In this document: positions 17,013 to 26,354 of the stretch, piece by piece | Layout: each line of letters opens with the position of its first letter | Numbering within the stretch: position 1 is the stretch's first letter | NCBI GenBank assembly: GCA_963708235.1 | Contig: OY970200.1 | Span: 2,728,001-2,792,000 of the forward strand | Length of the DNA: 64,000 nt | From: G963708235 sp963708235 | Lineage (GTDB): Bacteria > Actinomycetota > Acidimicrobiia > Spongiisociales > UBA5794 | Direction: 5' to 3' | The notes under the pieces: model-generated | Seen by the model: the letters and a program-made list of their open reading frames with translations, nothing else | What the model was told of the DNA's origin: nothing | Databases searched by the model: none | Program-made: the position numbers and the translations under genes

Positions 17013-19341
17013 GTGACCGATCTCATCACGACCCAGCTCCCGGTCCTCCCGCTCCACAACGGAGTGGTGTTTCCGGGGATGGTCGTCACCATCAATATCG
17101 AGTCGCCCGAGGCACATCGGGCCCTGGCTGCCGCCGAGGCCGGCGACGGCCGCATGCTCCTGGTCCCCAAACTGGACGGCGAGTTCGCCACGGTGGGCAC
17201 CATCGCCGCCATCCAGGAAGTGACCCGCAACGGGAACACCGCAGCGATCATCGCCGGGCTGGCCCGCGCCAAGATCGGCACCGGTGTCATCGGCGACGGC
17301 GAAACCGATGTGTTGTGGGTGCAGGCAGACCCGGTCGACGAGGATGCGCTTGTCTCCAACTCCGACGAGGTCACCGCCACCATGGAAGAGTTCCGTGCCG
17401 TGGTGACCGAGATCCTCCAGCACCGCGGCATCGGCCCGGTCGCCGAGAGGATCCTCGACGTCACCGAACCCGGTCAGCTCGCCGATCTCTCGGTGTACTC
17501 CCCCGACCTCGACCTGGCCCAGAAGATCGAGGTGCTGGAGACGGTTGATCCACACAAGCGCCTGATCAAGGTGCTGGGCTGGATGTCGGCGATTCTCGCC
17601 GGGATCGAGCTTCGCCGGAAGGTGCGCGACGACGCCACCGACCGCATCGAAAAGTCGCAGCGGGACTACCTCCTGCGTCAGCAGCTCGAGGCGATCGCAA
17701 ATCCGAGCTGGGCGAAGGCAGCGAAGGCGCCGTCGACGAATACCGCAAGAAGCTCGCCGACAGCGCCATGCCCGAGGACGTGACCGAGACGGTCACCCGT
17801 GAGATCGACCGTCTGGAGCGGATGAGCGAGCAGAGCCCGGAGCACTCGTGGATCCGCACCTGGCTCGACACCATGTTCGATCTGCCGTGGGGCGAGGTCA
17901 CCGACGACCATCTCGATCTGGAATCGGCACGCCAGGTCCTCGACGCCGACCACACCGGGCTCGAAGAGGTCAAAGACCGCATCGTCGAACACCTGGCGGT
18001 GCGCAAGCTGCGCAGCGAGCGGGGACTCGGCAGCGACGACGAGGGACGACGTGGTGGAGTGATCCTGCTCCTCAACGGCCCTCCGGGTGTGGGAAAGACC
18101 TCACTCGGTGAGTCCGTGGCGCGGGCGCTCGGACGCAAGTTCGTCCGTGTCGCACTCGGCGGGTTGCGTGACGAGGCGGAGATCCGGGGACATCGCCGCA
18201 CCTACGTCGGGGCCCGTCCCGGCCGAATCGCCCGTGCCCTCACCGAGGCCGGTTCGATGAACCCGGTGTTCCTGCTCGACGAGATGGACAAGGTTGGGGC
18301 GGACTGGCGCGGCGACCCGTCGTCGGCGCTGCTGGAGGTGCTCGATCCTGCGCAGAACCACACCTTCCGTGACCACTACCTCGAGGTGGATCTCGACCTG
18401 TCGGATGTGATGTTCATCGCCACCTCCAACACGCTCGAGTCGATCCCGGCGCCGCTGCTGGACCGCACCGAGGTGCTGCGGCTCGACGGGTACACCGACG
18501 ACGAGAAGCGCACCATCGCCCGCGACCACCTGCTCGGCCGCCAGGTCTCCCGCAGCGGGCTCGCGCGACGAGGAGATCGTGGTGACCGACGAGGCCATCG
18601 CCGCCGTCATCGACGGCTACACCAGGGAGGCGGGCGTGCGCGGGCTGGAACGCCAGCTCGGCAAGCTGGTGCGGAAGGTGGTCACCAAGGTGGCCGCCGA
18701 CCCGGCAGTGGCTCCGGTCACGGTCGATACCGACGATCTCGCGCGACCTGCTGGGCAAGCCCACCGTCCACCATGACGAGGCGAAGGACCGCACCCAGGT
18801 GCCCGGTGTCGCCACCGGGCTGGCGGTCACCGGCGCCGGTGGCGATGTCCTGTTCATCGAGGCGTCGGCGATGGAGGGCAAGCCCGGACTGGTGATCACC
18901 GGCCAACTCGGCGACGTGATGAAGGAGTCGGCGGAGATCGCCCTGTCGTTCGTCCGCTCCCATGCCGAGGAATTGGGCATCGACCCGGACCAACTGGCGC
19001 GGAGGTTCCACCTCCACGTCCCCGCCGGGGCCATCCCCAAGGACGGGCCGTCGGCCGGGGTGACCATGACGACGGCGCTGGTCAGTCTGCTGACCGGACG
19101 CACCGTCCGCGACCCGGTCGGGATGACCGGTGAGATCACCTTGCAGGGCCGGGTGCTTCCCATCGGTGGCGTCAAGCAGAAGGTGCTCGCCGCCCACCGC
19201 GCCGGGCTGCGTGAGGTGATCGTGCCCCACCGTAACGGGGACGACCTGGACGACCTCCCCGACGATGTGAAGGCCGACATGACCTTCCATGCCCTGAGCG
19301 ACATCCGCCAGGTCATCGAGATCGCCCTCGGGCCGGTCTGA
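17013..19341 (+). pseudogene. lon: ATP-dependent protease Lon, frameshifted three times
   Basis: All parts of a full-length Lon (about 775 residues) are present but spread over four frame segments. The N-terminal substrate domain starts at GTG 17013 (LPVLPLHNGVVFPGM). The AAA+ module has GPPGVGKTS and FLLDEMDKVG. The protease domain has the catalytic Ser in PKDGPSAG and the Lys in GGVKQKVLAA. Frame breaks lie at 17691-17698 (one C missing), 18560-18569 and 18738-18747 (one extra C each, both turning an expected CTGCGCGAC into CTCGCGCGAC). Outside these points codons and motifs are intact with no stops, so sequence error is at least as likely as real decay. GAAGGGA lies five bases before the GTG. 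Confidence 0.88.
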
Positions 19342-19422
19342 GCCACAGACCCCACCCACCGAGACATCGGGAGCGTCGGGCCACGGCTACGCTCGCTGCG
19401 GTCAACCCGCAGGGAGCGATCC

Positions 19423-20244
19423 GTGGCCCGACTTCCCAACTTCATCATCGCCGGCGCCATGCGCTGCGGCACCACCTCGCTCAACGGCTATCTCCGTGAG
19501 CACCCGGAAGTGGCCGTCTCCACCCCCAAGGAGGTCCACTTCTTCGACGTCCACTACGACGAGGGCCTCGAGTGGTACCTCCGCCACTTCCCCGACTCCG
19601 ACATGGCCACCGCCATCGGTGAGGCAACCCCCGACTATCTCCATCACCCCGATGCGCTGCACCGGATCGCCCAGACGATCCCGGAGGTCAAGCTGTTGAT
19701 CCTGCTCCGCAACCCGGTCGACCGCGCCTACTCCCACTACTGGCACAACCGCAGCCGCGACAAGGAGCCGCTGAGCTTCGAGGCGGCGCTGGAGGCGGAA
19801 CCGGACCGGATCGCCGCCGGGGGTGAAGATCGGGCGGTGTACTCGTACGCCGACCGGGGTCGCTACCGCGAGCAACTGGAACGGGCGTTCGCCTCGGTAC
19901 CCCCGGAGTGGGTGCTGGTGCAGACCTTCGAAGACCTCGAGACCGACCCGGCCTCGGTGTACCGGAAAGCATGCGGGTTCCTCGGGATCGACCAGGGATT
20001 CGTCCCACCCAACCTGGGTCGGGCCATCAACCCCTACGTCGAGTTCCGCTCGACACGGGTGCGTGAGCTGAGCAAGCGTCTCCCCTCACCTCTGCGTACC
20101 GCCATCGGCAAACTCAACCAACGCCAGGTGACCGGCTACCCCCCGATGAACCCCACCACCCGCCGAGGTCTGGCCGCCGACCTCCGCACCTCCAACGAGG
20201 GCCTCGGCACCCTCATCGGCCAAGACCTCCCCGACTGGTCCTGA
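19423..20244 (+). CDS. sulfotransferase domain protein
   Basis: Transfers sulfate from PAPS to an unknown acceptor. The 273-residue protein has the 5'-phosphosulfate loop IIAGAMRCGTTSL at residues 8-20 and the 3'-phosphate motif LLRNPVDRAYSHYW near residues 94-107, followed by a Tyr-rich helix. There is no signal or membrane helix, so it acts in the cytoplasm, perhaps on a lipid or sugar. GTG 19423 has AGGGAG about six bases upstream, and TACGCT at 19388-19393 is a plausible -10. Its neighbours are the lon gene and an intergenic repeat, which give no clue to the acceptor. Confidence 0.85.
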   Translation: MARLPNFIIAGAMRCGTTSLNGYLREHPEVAVSTPKEVHFFDVHYDEGLEWYLRHFPDSDMATAIGEATPDYLHHPDALHRIAQTIPEVKLLILLRNPVDRAYSHYWHNRSRDKEPLSFEAALEAEPDRIAAGGEDRAVYSYADRGRYREQLERAFASVPPEWVLVQTFEDLETDPASVYRKACGFLGIDQGFVPPNLGRAINPYVEFRSTRVRELSKRLPSPLRTAIGKLNQRQVTGYPPMNPTTRRGLAADLRTSNEGLGTLIGQDLPDWS

Positions 20245-20293
20245 CCTCCGAGGGCAACCCCGGCTGGTCCTCAACCACCAGAACACCCCTTCT

Positions 20294-20622
20294 GGCCCTC
20301 CCCGCCCCTGGGGGGCGGGGTGGCTGCGGACGCCTTGCGGACGCAGACGGGGCGGGGCGCGACGTCGATGTCCCACTGATCACCGTGTCACCGAAACAGT
20401 CGCCGCGTCGGTTTCGGATCCCTACGACGACCACGAACACACGCGACATGCTGACCTTCCGGATGCGGACCTCGCGCCCCGCCCCACCTCCTCCCACAGC
20501 CTCGGAGGCACCCCGCCCGTTCCCCGCCCCTATGGGGCGGGGTGGCTACGGACGCTGCGCGGCCGTAGACGGGGTGGGGCGCTGCGGACGCCTGCGGACG
20601 CAGACCAAGCGCGCGGAGGGCC
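20294..20622. repeat. GC-rich nested-palindrome element, copy B
   Basis: The second copy, in opposite orientation to copy A. It starts with the same 14-base terminus GGCCCTCCCCGCCC (20294-20307) and ends with GGAGGGCC (20615-20622), then a GAGAGAGAAC tract like that after copy A. Inner arms GGGGCGGGGCGCGA (about 20349-20362) and TCGCGCCCCGCCCC (20472-20485) are perfect inverse complements. A third, partial version of the left arm lies at 20518-20605. It fills most of the 568-base gap before the SDR gene; I see no gene in that gap. Confidence 0.75.
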
Positions 20623-20812
20623 AAGAGAGAGAACGCAGCGGGGCGTTGTTGCCGTCCTCGATGACGCGGGCGTCTTCCGTGGATCATCGGCCCTGGCGGG
20701 TAGCGCACCCGGGTCGATAGCTTGGAAGGGAAAATCGCCGACCGAGCCGCGCAGCTGGAAATGATGGCGTGATCGGTGGCATGCACACGACCCGAGAACG
20801 AGGAGGGTGACC

Positions 20813-21571
20813 GTGGCGACCTATGACTACAACGGCAAGGTGGCAATCGTGACCGGCGGGGGGTCAGGGATCGGCGAGGCGTGCGCGCATGCACTTTCTT
20901 CGTGCGGCGCCAGTGTCGTCATCGCCGACTACGACGAGGCCGGAGGGCGGCGGGTCGCCGACGATATCGTCAACGGGGGCGGGGCGGCCTCCTTCTTCAC
21001 CGTCGACGTCTCCGACCCCGACGGGGTCGGGGCCATGGTCGCCGCGGCGGTCGACACCTTTGGCGGTCTTCATGTGGCGGTGAACAATGCGGGGATCGGC
21101 GGCGCCCAGGCACCCGTCGGGGAGTACCCGCTCGACAGCTGGCGTCAGGTGATGGCGGTGAATCTCGATGGCGTGTTCTACGGGATGCGCTATCAGATCC
21201 CCGCCATGCTGGCGGCCGGTGGCGGTTCGATCATCAACATCGCCTCGATCCTGGGGAGCGTCGGCTTCTCCGGGTCGGCGGCGTATGTCGCCGCCAAACA
21301 CGGGGTGGTGGGTCTCAGCAAGGCTGCGGCCATCGAGTACTCGGCGCAGGGCATCAGGGTCAACTCGGTGGGACCAGGGTTCATCCGCACGCCACTGCTC
21401 GAAGCCAACCTGGACGAGGACACGCTGGGCGCCATTGCCGGGATGCATCCCATCGGCCGGCTGGGAACCTCCGAGGAGGTGGCCAACCTCATCGCCTTCC
21501 TGGGTTCCGACGAAGCCGCCTTCTGCACCGGCGGCTATTACCTGGTGGACGGCGCCTATACCGCCCAGTAG
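20813..21571 (+). CDS. short-chain dehydrogenase/reductase
   Basis: An NAD(P)-dependent classical SDR of 252 residues. The cofactor loop TGGGSGIG is near residue 14, NNAG near residue 89, and the catalytic Ser-Tyr-Lys set is in the IASILGSVGFSG and YVAAKH region near residues 140-160. The late motif NSVGPGFIRTPL is typical. The substrate (a ketone or secondary alcohol) is unknown. GTG 20813 is six bases after a perfect AGGAGG (20801-20806); an in-frame GTG at 20807 abuts that site and is unlikely. The gene converges with the molybdenum hydroxylase operon, separated by a strong hairpin. Confidence 0.9.
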   Translation: MATYDYNGKVAIVTGGGSGIGEACAHALSSCGASVVIADYDEAGGRRVADDIVNGGGAASFFTVDVSDPDGVGAMVAAAVDTFGGLHVAVNNAGIGGAQAPVGEYPLDSWRQVMAVNLDGVFYGMRYQIPAMLAAGGGSIINIASILGSVGFSGSAAYVAAKHGVVGLSKAAAIEYSAQGIRVNSVGPGFIRTPLLEANLDEDTLGAIAGMHPIGRLGTSEEVANLIAFLGSDEAAFCTGGYYLVDGAYTAQ

Positions 21572-21599
21572 CGGTCGCTCCGGGATCTGGAACGCGGAC

Positions 21600-21630
21600 G
21601 GCGGGCGGGACATCCGGTGTCCCGCCCGCC
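21600..21630. terminator. bidirectional hairpin between convergent genes
   Basis: A perfect 13-bp stem (GGCGGGCGGGACA, 21600-21612; TGTCCCGCCCGCC, 21618-21630) with a five-base loop, lying between the SDR gene and the end of the coxM-like gene. It could stop transcription from both sides. Confidence 0.8.
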
Positions 21631-21695
21631 GCTCTCTCCCGGTTCTTTCGGGCCTGATGCGGCCGACACCGGCTGCACCCGGATTGTGTGGTCCG

Positions 21696-22553
21696 TCAGG
21701 CGGCGGCGATGGCCTGTTCTAGGGCCCTACGGACGAACACCTCGGCGAGGTGTGCCTTGTACTCCTCCGACCCGTAGAGATCCTCGAGCACGGTGACCCC
21801 CTCGGTGGCCCTGGCGGCGGCGGCGGCCAGGGCCTCGCTCCCGCCGTCGGTGCCGATCACGGCCTCGGTGGAGCCGGGAGCCAGGGTGGGCCGGGTCCCG
21901 ACTCCGGTGAGCGCCACCCTGGCATCGGCGATGGTGCCGTTGTCCCGCCTCACCCATGCCGCCGCCCCGGCAACGGCGTAGTCGGAGTGACCGCCCCGAC
22001 GACCCATCTTGTCGTAAGCGGAGGCTCCGCCCTGCTTGGGGATCTTCACCTTCACCAGGATCTCCCCCGGTTCGAGCGCCGAGGTCAGCGCATCGACGAA
22101 GAAGTCGGCGGCGGCGATCTCCCTGGTGCCCGTGGTCGACTGCACCACCATGACCGCCCCGCAGGCAATGGCGCCGGCCGGCTGGTCGGCGGCGGTGTCG
22201 GCGTGGGCCAGGGCCCCGCAGGTGGTCCCGCGGTTGCGCACCTGGACATCTCCGGTCCAACCCGCCGCCTGCGCCAGTGCGGTGGCGTGGGTGCGGGTGA
22301 GGGGATCGCTCGCCGTCCGGGAATGGGTGACCAGGGCTCCGATGGAAAGATGGTCACCATGATCCTCGATCTGGTCGAGCCCTGGAATGCGGCCGATGTC
22401 GACGAGCATCGGCGGGGAGAACAGCCGTAGCTTCATCATGTTGAGCAGGCTCATCCCGCCCGACAGCACCTTGGCCTCGGGGTGGGCGGCGAGCAAACCC
22501 AGCGCCTCGTCGAGACTGGACGCCGCCACATACTCGAACGGTCGTGGATACAC
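21696..22553 (-). CDS. coxM: molybdenum hydroxylase FAD-binding (medium) subunit
   Basis: A 285-residue FAD subunit of the xanthine dehydrogenase/CO dehydrogenase family. FAD-binding motifs AKVLSGGMSLLNMMKLR near residue 32 and QVRNRGTTCGALAHADTAAD near residue 107 are present, followed by the C-terminal FAD-binding domain. It passes electrons from the iron-sulfur subunit to an acceptor. GTG 22553 is two bases after the stop of the large subunit and has AAGGGG about eight bases upstream, so it is the third structural gene of a coxG-S-L-M operon. The coxM name reflects the closest group; the substrate is not known to be CO. Confidence 0.88.
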   Translation of the reverse strand: MYPRPFEYVAASSLDEALGLLAAHPEAKVLSGGMSLLNMMKLRLFSPPMLVDIGRIPGLDQIEDHGDHLSIGALVTHSRTASDPLTRTHATALAQAAGWTGDVQVRNRGTTCGALAHADTAADQPAGAIACGAVMVVQSTTGTREIAAADFFVDALTSALEPGEILVKVKIPKQGGASAYDKMGRRGGHSDYAVAGAAAWVRRDNGTIADARVALTGVGTRPTLAPGSTEAVIGTDGGSEALAAAAARATEGVTVLEDLYGSEEYKAHLAEVFVRRALEQAIAAA

Positions 22554-22555
22554 CG

Positions 22556-25024
22556 TCAGACCCCTTCCTGAACATCGCCGTTGCGGTCCGGTCCCGCCGG
22601 AACGGACCGCCGGCCGGCACTCTGCGCATCCTGGATCGCCTGCCACACCTTGCGTGGTCGCAGCGGCATGTCGATGTGGGTGACACCGAGCGGCGCCAGG
22701 GCATCGACCACGGCGTTGACCACGGTCTGGGCAGATCCGATCGTTCCCGCCTCGCCGATGCCCTTCACCCCCATCGGGTTGACATCGGTCGGAGTCACCG
22801 TCCGGGACAACTCGAAGGACGGGAGATCCCCGGCGGTGGGAATCGGGTAGTCGATCAGGGTCCCGGTCAGCAGGTTGCCCATCTCGTCGTAGCGGGCCTC
22901 CTCGAACATCGCCTGCCCGACACCCTGGGCGATCCCTCCGTGGACCTGCCCGTCGACGATCATCGGATTGATGACGTTGCCGCAGTCATCGGCGGTGATG
23001 TAGCGGAGGATGTCGACGTCGCCGGTCTCGGGATCGACCTCGACCATCGCCAGGTGGGCACCGAACGGCCAGGTGGCGTTGGATGGGCTGAAGACCACGG
23101 TGGCCTCGAGCCCGGGCTCCATCCCGTCGGGCCCCATGTGCGGTTGGTAGGCGATGGCGGCGATATCTCCCCAGGAGACCGCACTGTCCGGCGAACCGGC
23201 CACATGGGCGCCACCGTCGGCGAACACGATGTCGGCCTCGCTCGCCTCGAGCAGGAACGCCGCCAGCTTCGCCGCCTTGTCCCGGAGACGTTCGGCCGCC
23301 TGGTAGGTGGCCGTACCGTCGACCGCCGCCGAGCGTGAACCGAAGGTCCCGATCCCCATCGGTGATTCGCCGGTGTCACCGTGGTGGACCCGGATGTTCT
23401 CCATGGCGATCCCCAGCCGATCACTGACGATCTGCGACCAGGTGGTGTCATGACCCTGACCGCTGGGGCCGGTGCCGGTGACCACCGTGGCGGTGCCGTC
23501 CGGGTTGACCCGGACCAGACCGGTGCCGTTGTACGAGGTGTTCATCCCGTACCCGCGCCAGGAGAACCCGATCTCGGCGAGACCGGCGGGGCCGAAGCCG
23601 CACACCTCGACATAACTGGAGATCCCGATACCGACGTGCCGGCCCTCGCTACGGGCCCGGGTCTGTTCCGCCAGCAGATCCTCGTACCCGGCCGTGTGGA
23701 GCAGCGCATCCATGTTGACGGCGTAGTCGCCGGTGTCCATCGCAAATCCGACGGGAGACACCGCACCGGGGAAGTCCTCGCTGGGGATGTAGTTGCGCTT
23801 GCGGACCTCGACCGGGCTCACCCCGATCTCCCTGGCGAACATGTCGATGATCCGTTCCAGGTAGTACGCCGCCTCGGGTCGTCCGGCGCCGCGATAGGCG
23901 TCGGTGGTGTTGGCGTTGGTGCTGACGCAATCCACCCGCCAGTAGCAGGGAAACTTGTACTGACCGGTGGCGATGAACAACCCGAGCAGCGGAATGGCCA
24001 CCGTGAGGTTCTGGGTGTACGCCCCCATGTCGGCGATGCCCTCGAGTTCGTAGGAGAGGATCTCGCCGTCGCTGGTACCGACGATGGTCGCGGTCCCCAC
24101 CCAGCCACGGCCCTGGATCGTGGAGTTGGCGGCCTCCCGACGGGTTTCCGTCCAGCGCACCGGGCGTCCCAGTTGCCGGGAGGCGAACGTGACCAACATC
24201 TCGTCGCTGTACACGTTGAGCTTGGCCCCGAATCCGCCGCCCACCTCCGGGGCGATCACCCGCACCTGGGTGGAGGCGAGCCCGAAGGTCTTGGCGATGG
24301 CGGCAGCCAGCGCATGGGGGATCTGGGTCGAGCTGTGGACCGTCACCGTCCCATAGCCGGTGTTGTAGTCGGCGACCACGGCGCGCGGCTCGATCGCCAC
24401 CGGGATCAACCGTTGGTTGATCATCCGCTGGCTCACCACGACGACGTCGTCGCGTTGCTTTCCGGCAGCGATCTCATCCCGGAGCTTCTGCACGTCCTCG
24501 GCTTCGGCGCCGAACGGGCCGACCCACGAGATGAGCACGTTCGAGTCGAGCGAATCGTGGACCTTGACCCGGTCGGAGAGGGCATCGTCGAGGTCGATGA
24601 CGGCGTCGAGCGGTTCGTAGTCCACCATCACCGCATCGGCGGCGTCCTGGGCCAGGTAGCGGTTGTCGGCAACCACCATCGCCACCGCTTCGCCGACGTG
24701 CTTGACCACCCCGTCGGCGAGAAGCGGACGGAGCACCCCGACCGGAACCTGCGCCAGCAGCGGACCGAGCTCTCCCACATCATCGATGGTGTAGACGGCA
24801 CGGACCCCGGGCATCGCAACGGCGGCGGACGCATCGATCGAGTTGATGCGCGCATGGGCGAACGGGCTGCGGGTGAATGCCGCCGACAACTCACCGCTGA
24901 GCTTGATGTCGTCGACGTAGCGGCCCTTGCCCTGGATCAACGCCGGGTCCTCTTTGCGGCGGACCACCCCGCCCAGGGCGCTGGTCGTCGGGCCGGAGCG
25001 GGTGACCGGATCGGTGAGGGTCAT
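22556..25024 (-). CDS. molybdenum hydroxylase large (Mo-pterin) subunit, form II loop
   Basis: An 822-residue catalytic subunit holding the Mo-pterin cytosine dinucleotide cofactor. The N-terminal hammerhead domain begins GKGRYVDDI. Cofactor motifs include VGGGFGAK, GSGPSGQGHDT-like GTGPSGQGH, and a late GVKGIGEAGTIG with the conserved catalytic Glu. The active-site loop is AYRGAGR at about residues 376-382, the form II signature; it lacks the Cys of form I CO dehydrogenases (AYxCSFR). Genuine CO oxidation is therefore doubtful and the substrate is open. ATG 25024 overlaps the small-subunit stop by four bases and has GGGAGGT upstream. Confidence 0.9.
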   Translation of the reverse strand: MTLTDPVTRSGPTTSALGGVVRRKEDPALIQGKGRYVDDIKLSGELSAAFTRSPFAHARINSIDASAAVAMPGVRAVYTIDDVGELGPLLAQVPVGVLRPLLADGVVKHVGEAVAMVVADNRYLAQDAADAVMVDYEPLDAVIDLDDALSDRVKVHDSLDSNVLISWVGPFGAEAEDVQKLRDEIAAGKQRDDVVVVSQRMINQRLIPVAIEPRAVVADYNTGYGTVTVHSSTQIPHALAAAIAKTFGLASTQVRVIAPEVGGGFGAKLNVYSDEMLVTFASRQLGRPVRWTETRREAANSTIQGRGWVGTATIVGTSDGEILSYELEGIADMGAYTQNLTVAIPLLGLFIATGQYKFPCYWRVDCVSTNANTTDAYRGAGRPEAAYYLERIIDMFAREIGVSPVEVRKRNYIPSEDFPGAVSPVGFAMDTGDYAVNMDALLHTAGYEDLLAEQTRARSEGRHVGIGISSYVEVCGFGPAGLAEIGFSWRGYGMNTSYNGTGLVRVNPDGTATVVTGTGPSGQGHDTTWSQIVSDRLGIAMENIRVHHGDTGESPMGIGTFGSRSAAVDGTATYQAAERLRDKAAKLAAFLLEASEADIVFADGGAHVAGSPDSAVSWGDIAAIAYQPHMGPDGMEPGLEATVVFSPSNATWPFGAHLAMVEVDPETGDVDILRYITADDCGNVINPMIVDGQVHGGIAQGVGQAMFEEARYDEMGNLLTGTLIDYPIPTAGDLPSFELSRTVTPTDVNPMGVKGIGEAGTIGSAQTVVNAVVDALAPLGVTHIDMPLRPRKVWQAIQDAQSAGRRSVPAGPDRNGDVQEGV

Positions 25025-25521
25025 TGGTCGACCTCCCATTCCGCCGGTGCGGGCGTCTCACCACGCAACTTCGCACCGGCGTACTCGACCGCCTTGACGA
25101 TGTTGTGATAGCCGGTGCATCGACAGAGGTTGCCCTCGAGCCCGTGACGGATCTCGTCCTCCGACGGCGTGGCGTTCTCGGACAGCAGGTAGGCGGACTG
25201 CATGATCATCCCCGGGGTGCAGAACCCGCACTGCAGACCGTGACGCTCCCAGAATCCTTCCTGGACGGGGTGGAGGTCGCCGTTGTCGGCAAGACCCTCG
25301 ATGGTGGTGACCACGGCCCCGTCGGCCTGGACGGCGAGCATGGAGCACGCCTTGGTGGACACCCCGTCGACGTGGACCGTGCAGGCCCCGCAGTAGCCGG
25401 TATCGCACCCGACGTGGGTACCGGTCAGCCCAACCTCTTCTCGCAGGAAATGTACCAACAGGGTGCGTGGTTCCACGTCTGCCGACGTGGACTGGCCGTT
25501 GACGGTCATGGAAATATCCAT
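25021..25521 (-). CDS. coxS: molybdenum hydroxylase [2Fe-2S] small subunit
   Basis: A 166-residue electron-transfer subunit with two [2Fe-2S] clusters. The plant-ferredoxin-like cluster uses Cys in GCDTGYCGACTV and the later Cys of TKACSM. The second cluster uses CGFCTPGM and CRCTGYHN, both intact. It carries electrons from the Mo centre to the FAD subunit. ATG 25521 was chosen because GAGAGGGG lies just upstream and the protein then starts at the ferredoxin strand (DISMTVNGQ); a longer frame adds 28 residues unlike the family. It is the second gene of the operon, 111 bases after coxG. Confidence 0.9.
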   Translation of the reverse strand: MDISMTVNGQSTSADVEPRTLLVHFLREEVGLTGTHVGCDTGYCGACTVHVDGVSTKACSMLAVQADGAVVTTIEGLADNGDLHPVQEGFWERHGLQCGFCTPGMIMQSAYLLSENATPSEDEIRHGLEGNLCRCTGYHNIVKAVEYAGAKLRGETPAPAEWEVDQ

Positions 25522-25632
25522 CACACCCCTCTCGGTTGGCGACCTGCCCACCGAACCTAGCAAGCCGATTCCGCCGGTGTCGGACGAAGTGGGAGCGGGA
25601 TGCAACGGGGCGACGATTCCGGGACGCCCCCG

Positions 25633-26208
25633 TCAGTGGGTGTCTCCTCGACGGAGCAGCCGTCGGATCAACCCGGTGACCGCAGAGGCCACACTGGCGA
25701 GGAACAGGGAGAGCCCGTTGACCTCGCCGGCGGTGACCTCGGCGGCCTGCTCGGCGGTCTCGGCCGCAAGCTTGGCCTCGACGCACTTGACGAACTCGCC
25801 GATCAGCCGGTTCGACATCTCCTTGACCAGACCGGTGCGCCCGAACTGGGCGGCGGCGCCGGAGAGGATCACATCGGCGTCGACGGTGAGGGTGGTGCCG
25901 CCTGCGTCACCGGGGGCGACGGCGTAGTCCATCTTGACCTGTCCGACCGAGCCGCCCTGCCTGTCCATCCCGCGACCGTTGACCGCACCGGTGCGGGCGG
26001 CCTCGTCGGCGGTGACCGTGGCCTCTCCCTCGAAGGTGGCGGTCATCGGACCCAGCTTGGCGGTGACCTTGCCGGCGTAGACGCCACCGCCCTTGTCCTC
26101 GGTGAGTTCGGCGCCGGGGAGACACGAGGCAAGCTGGGGGACGTCCTGGAACAGCGCCCACACCTGGTCGGCGTCCCGCGCCACCTCGACGACCTGACTG
26201 ATCTTCAT
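25633..26208 (-). CDS. coxG: CoxG-like SRPBCC protein
   Basis: A 191-residue carbon monoxide dehydrogenase subunit G-type protein. The SRPBCC domain (about residues 1-150) has the characteristic VWALFQDVPQLASCLPGAEL segment, then TAKLGPMTATFEGEA and GGTTLTVDADVILSG. A C-terminal hydrophobic stretch (LSLFLASVASAVTGLIRRLLRR) could associate with the membrane. In carboxydotrophs CoxG recruits the enzyme to the membrane and quinone pool. ATG 26208 has AAGGAG five bases upstream; a GTG one codon earlier is too close. It is the first gene of the operon, and TAGAGT on the minus strand at 26236-26241 may be the -10 box. Confidence 0.88.
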   Translation of the reverse strand: MKISQVVEVARDADQVWALFQDVPQLASCLPGAELTEDKGGGVYAGKVTAKLGPMTATFEGEATVTADEAARTGAVNGRGMDRQGGSVGQVKMDYAVAPGDAGGTTLTVDADVILSGAAAQFGRTGLVKEMSNRLIGEFVKCVEAKLAAETAEQAAEVTAGEVNGLSLFLASVASAVTGLIRRLLRRGDTH

Positions 26209-26354
26209 CACGGCTCCTTGGGGACGGCCAAGCCGACTCTACCCATGCGGGCGCCGGCGACCACATGGGGCCAGACCGAACGTGGCGATCTCGGGTCGCC
26301 CGCATCCCTGAGAGGGGCGGGCGACCCGAGATCCACAGTCTGCCGACCGTTGAC

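Noticed and set aside
17013..19341. Programmed ribosomal frameshifting in lon
   Set aside because: Three shifts of mixed sign (one minus, two plus) without slippery runs or downstream structures typical of recoding; sequence error or decay is simpler.
22556..25024. Calling the Mo-hydroxylase an aerobic CO dehydrogenase
   Set aside because: The active-site loop is AYRGAGR rather than the Cys-containing form I loop, so CO oxidation is not supported by sequence.
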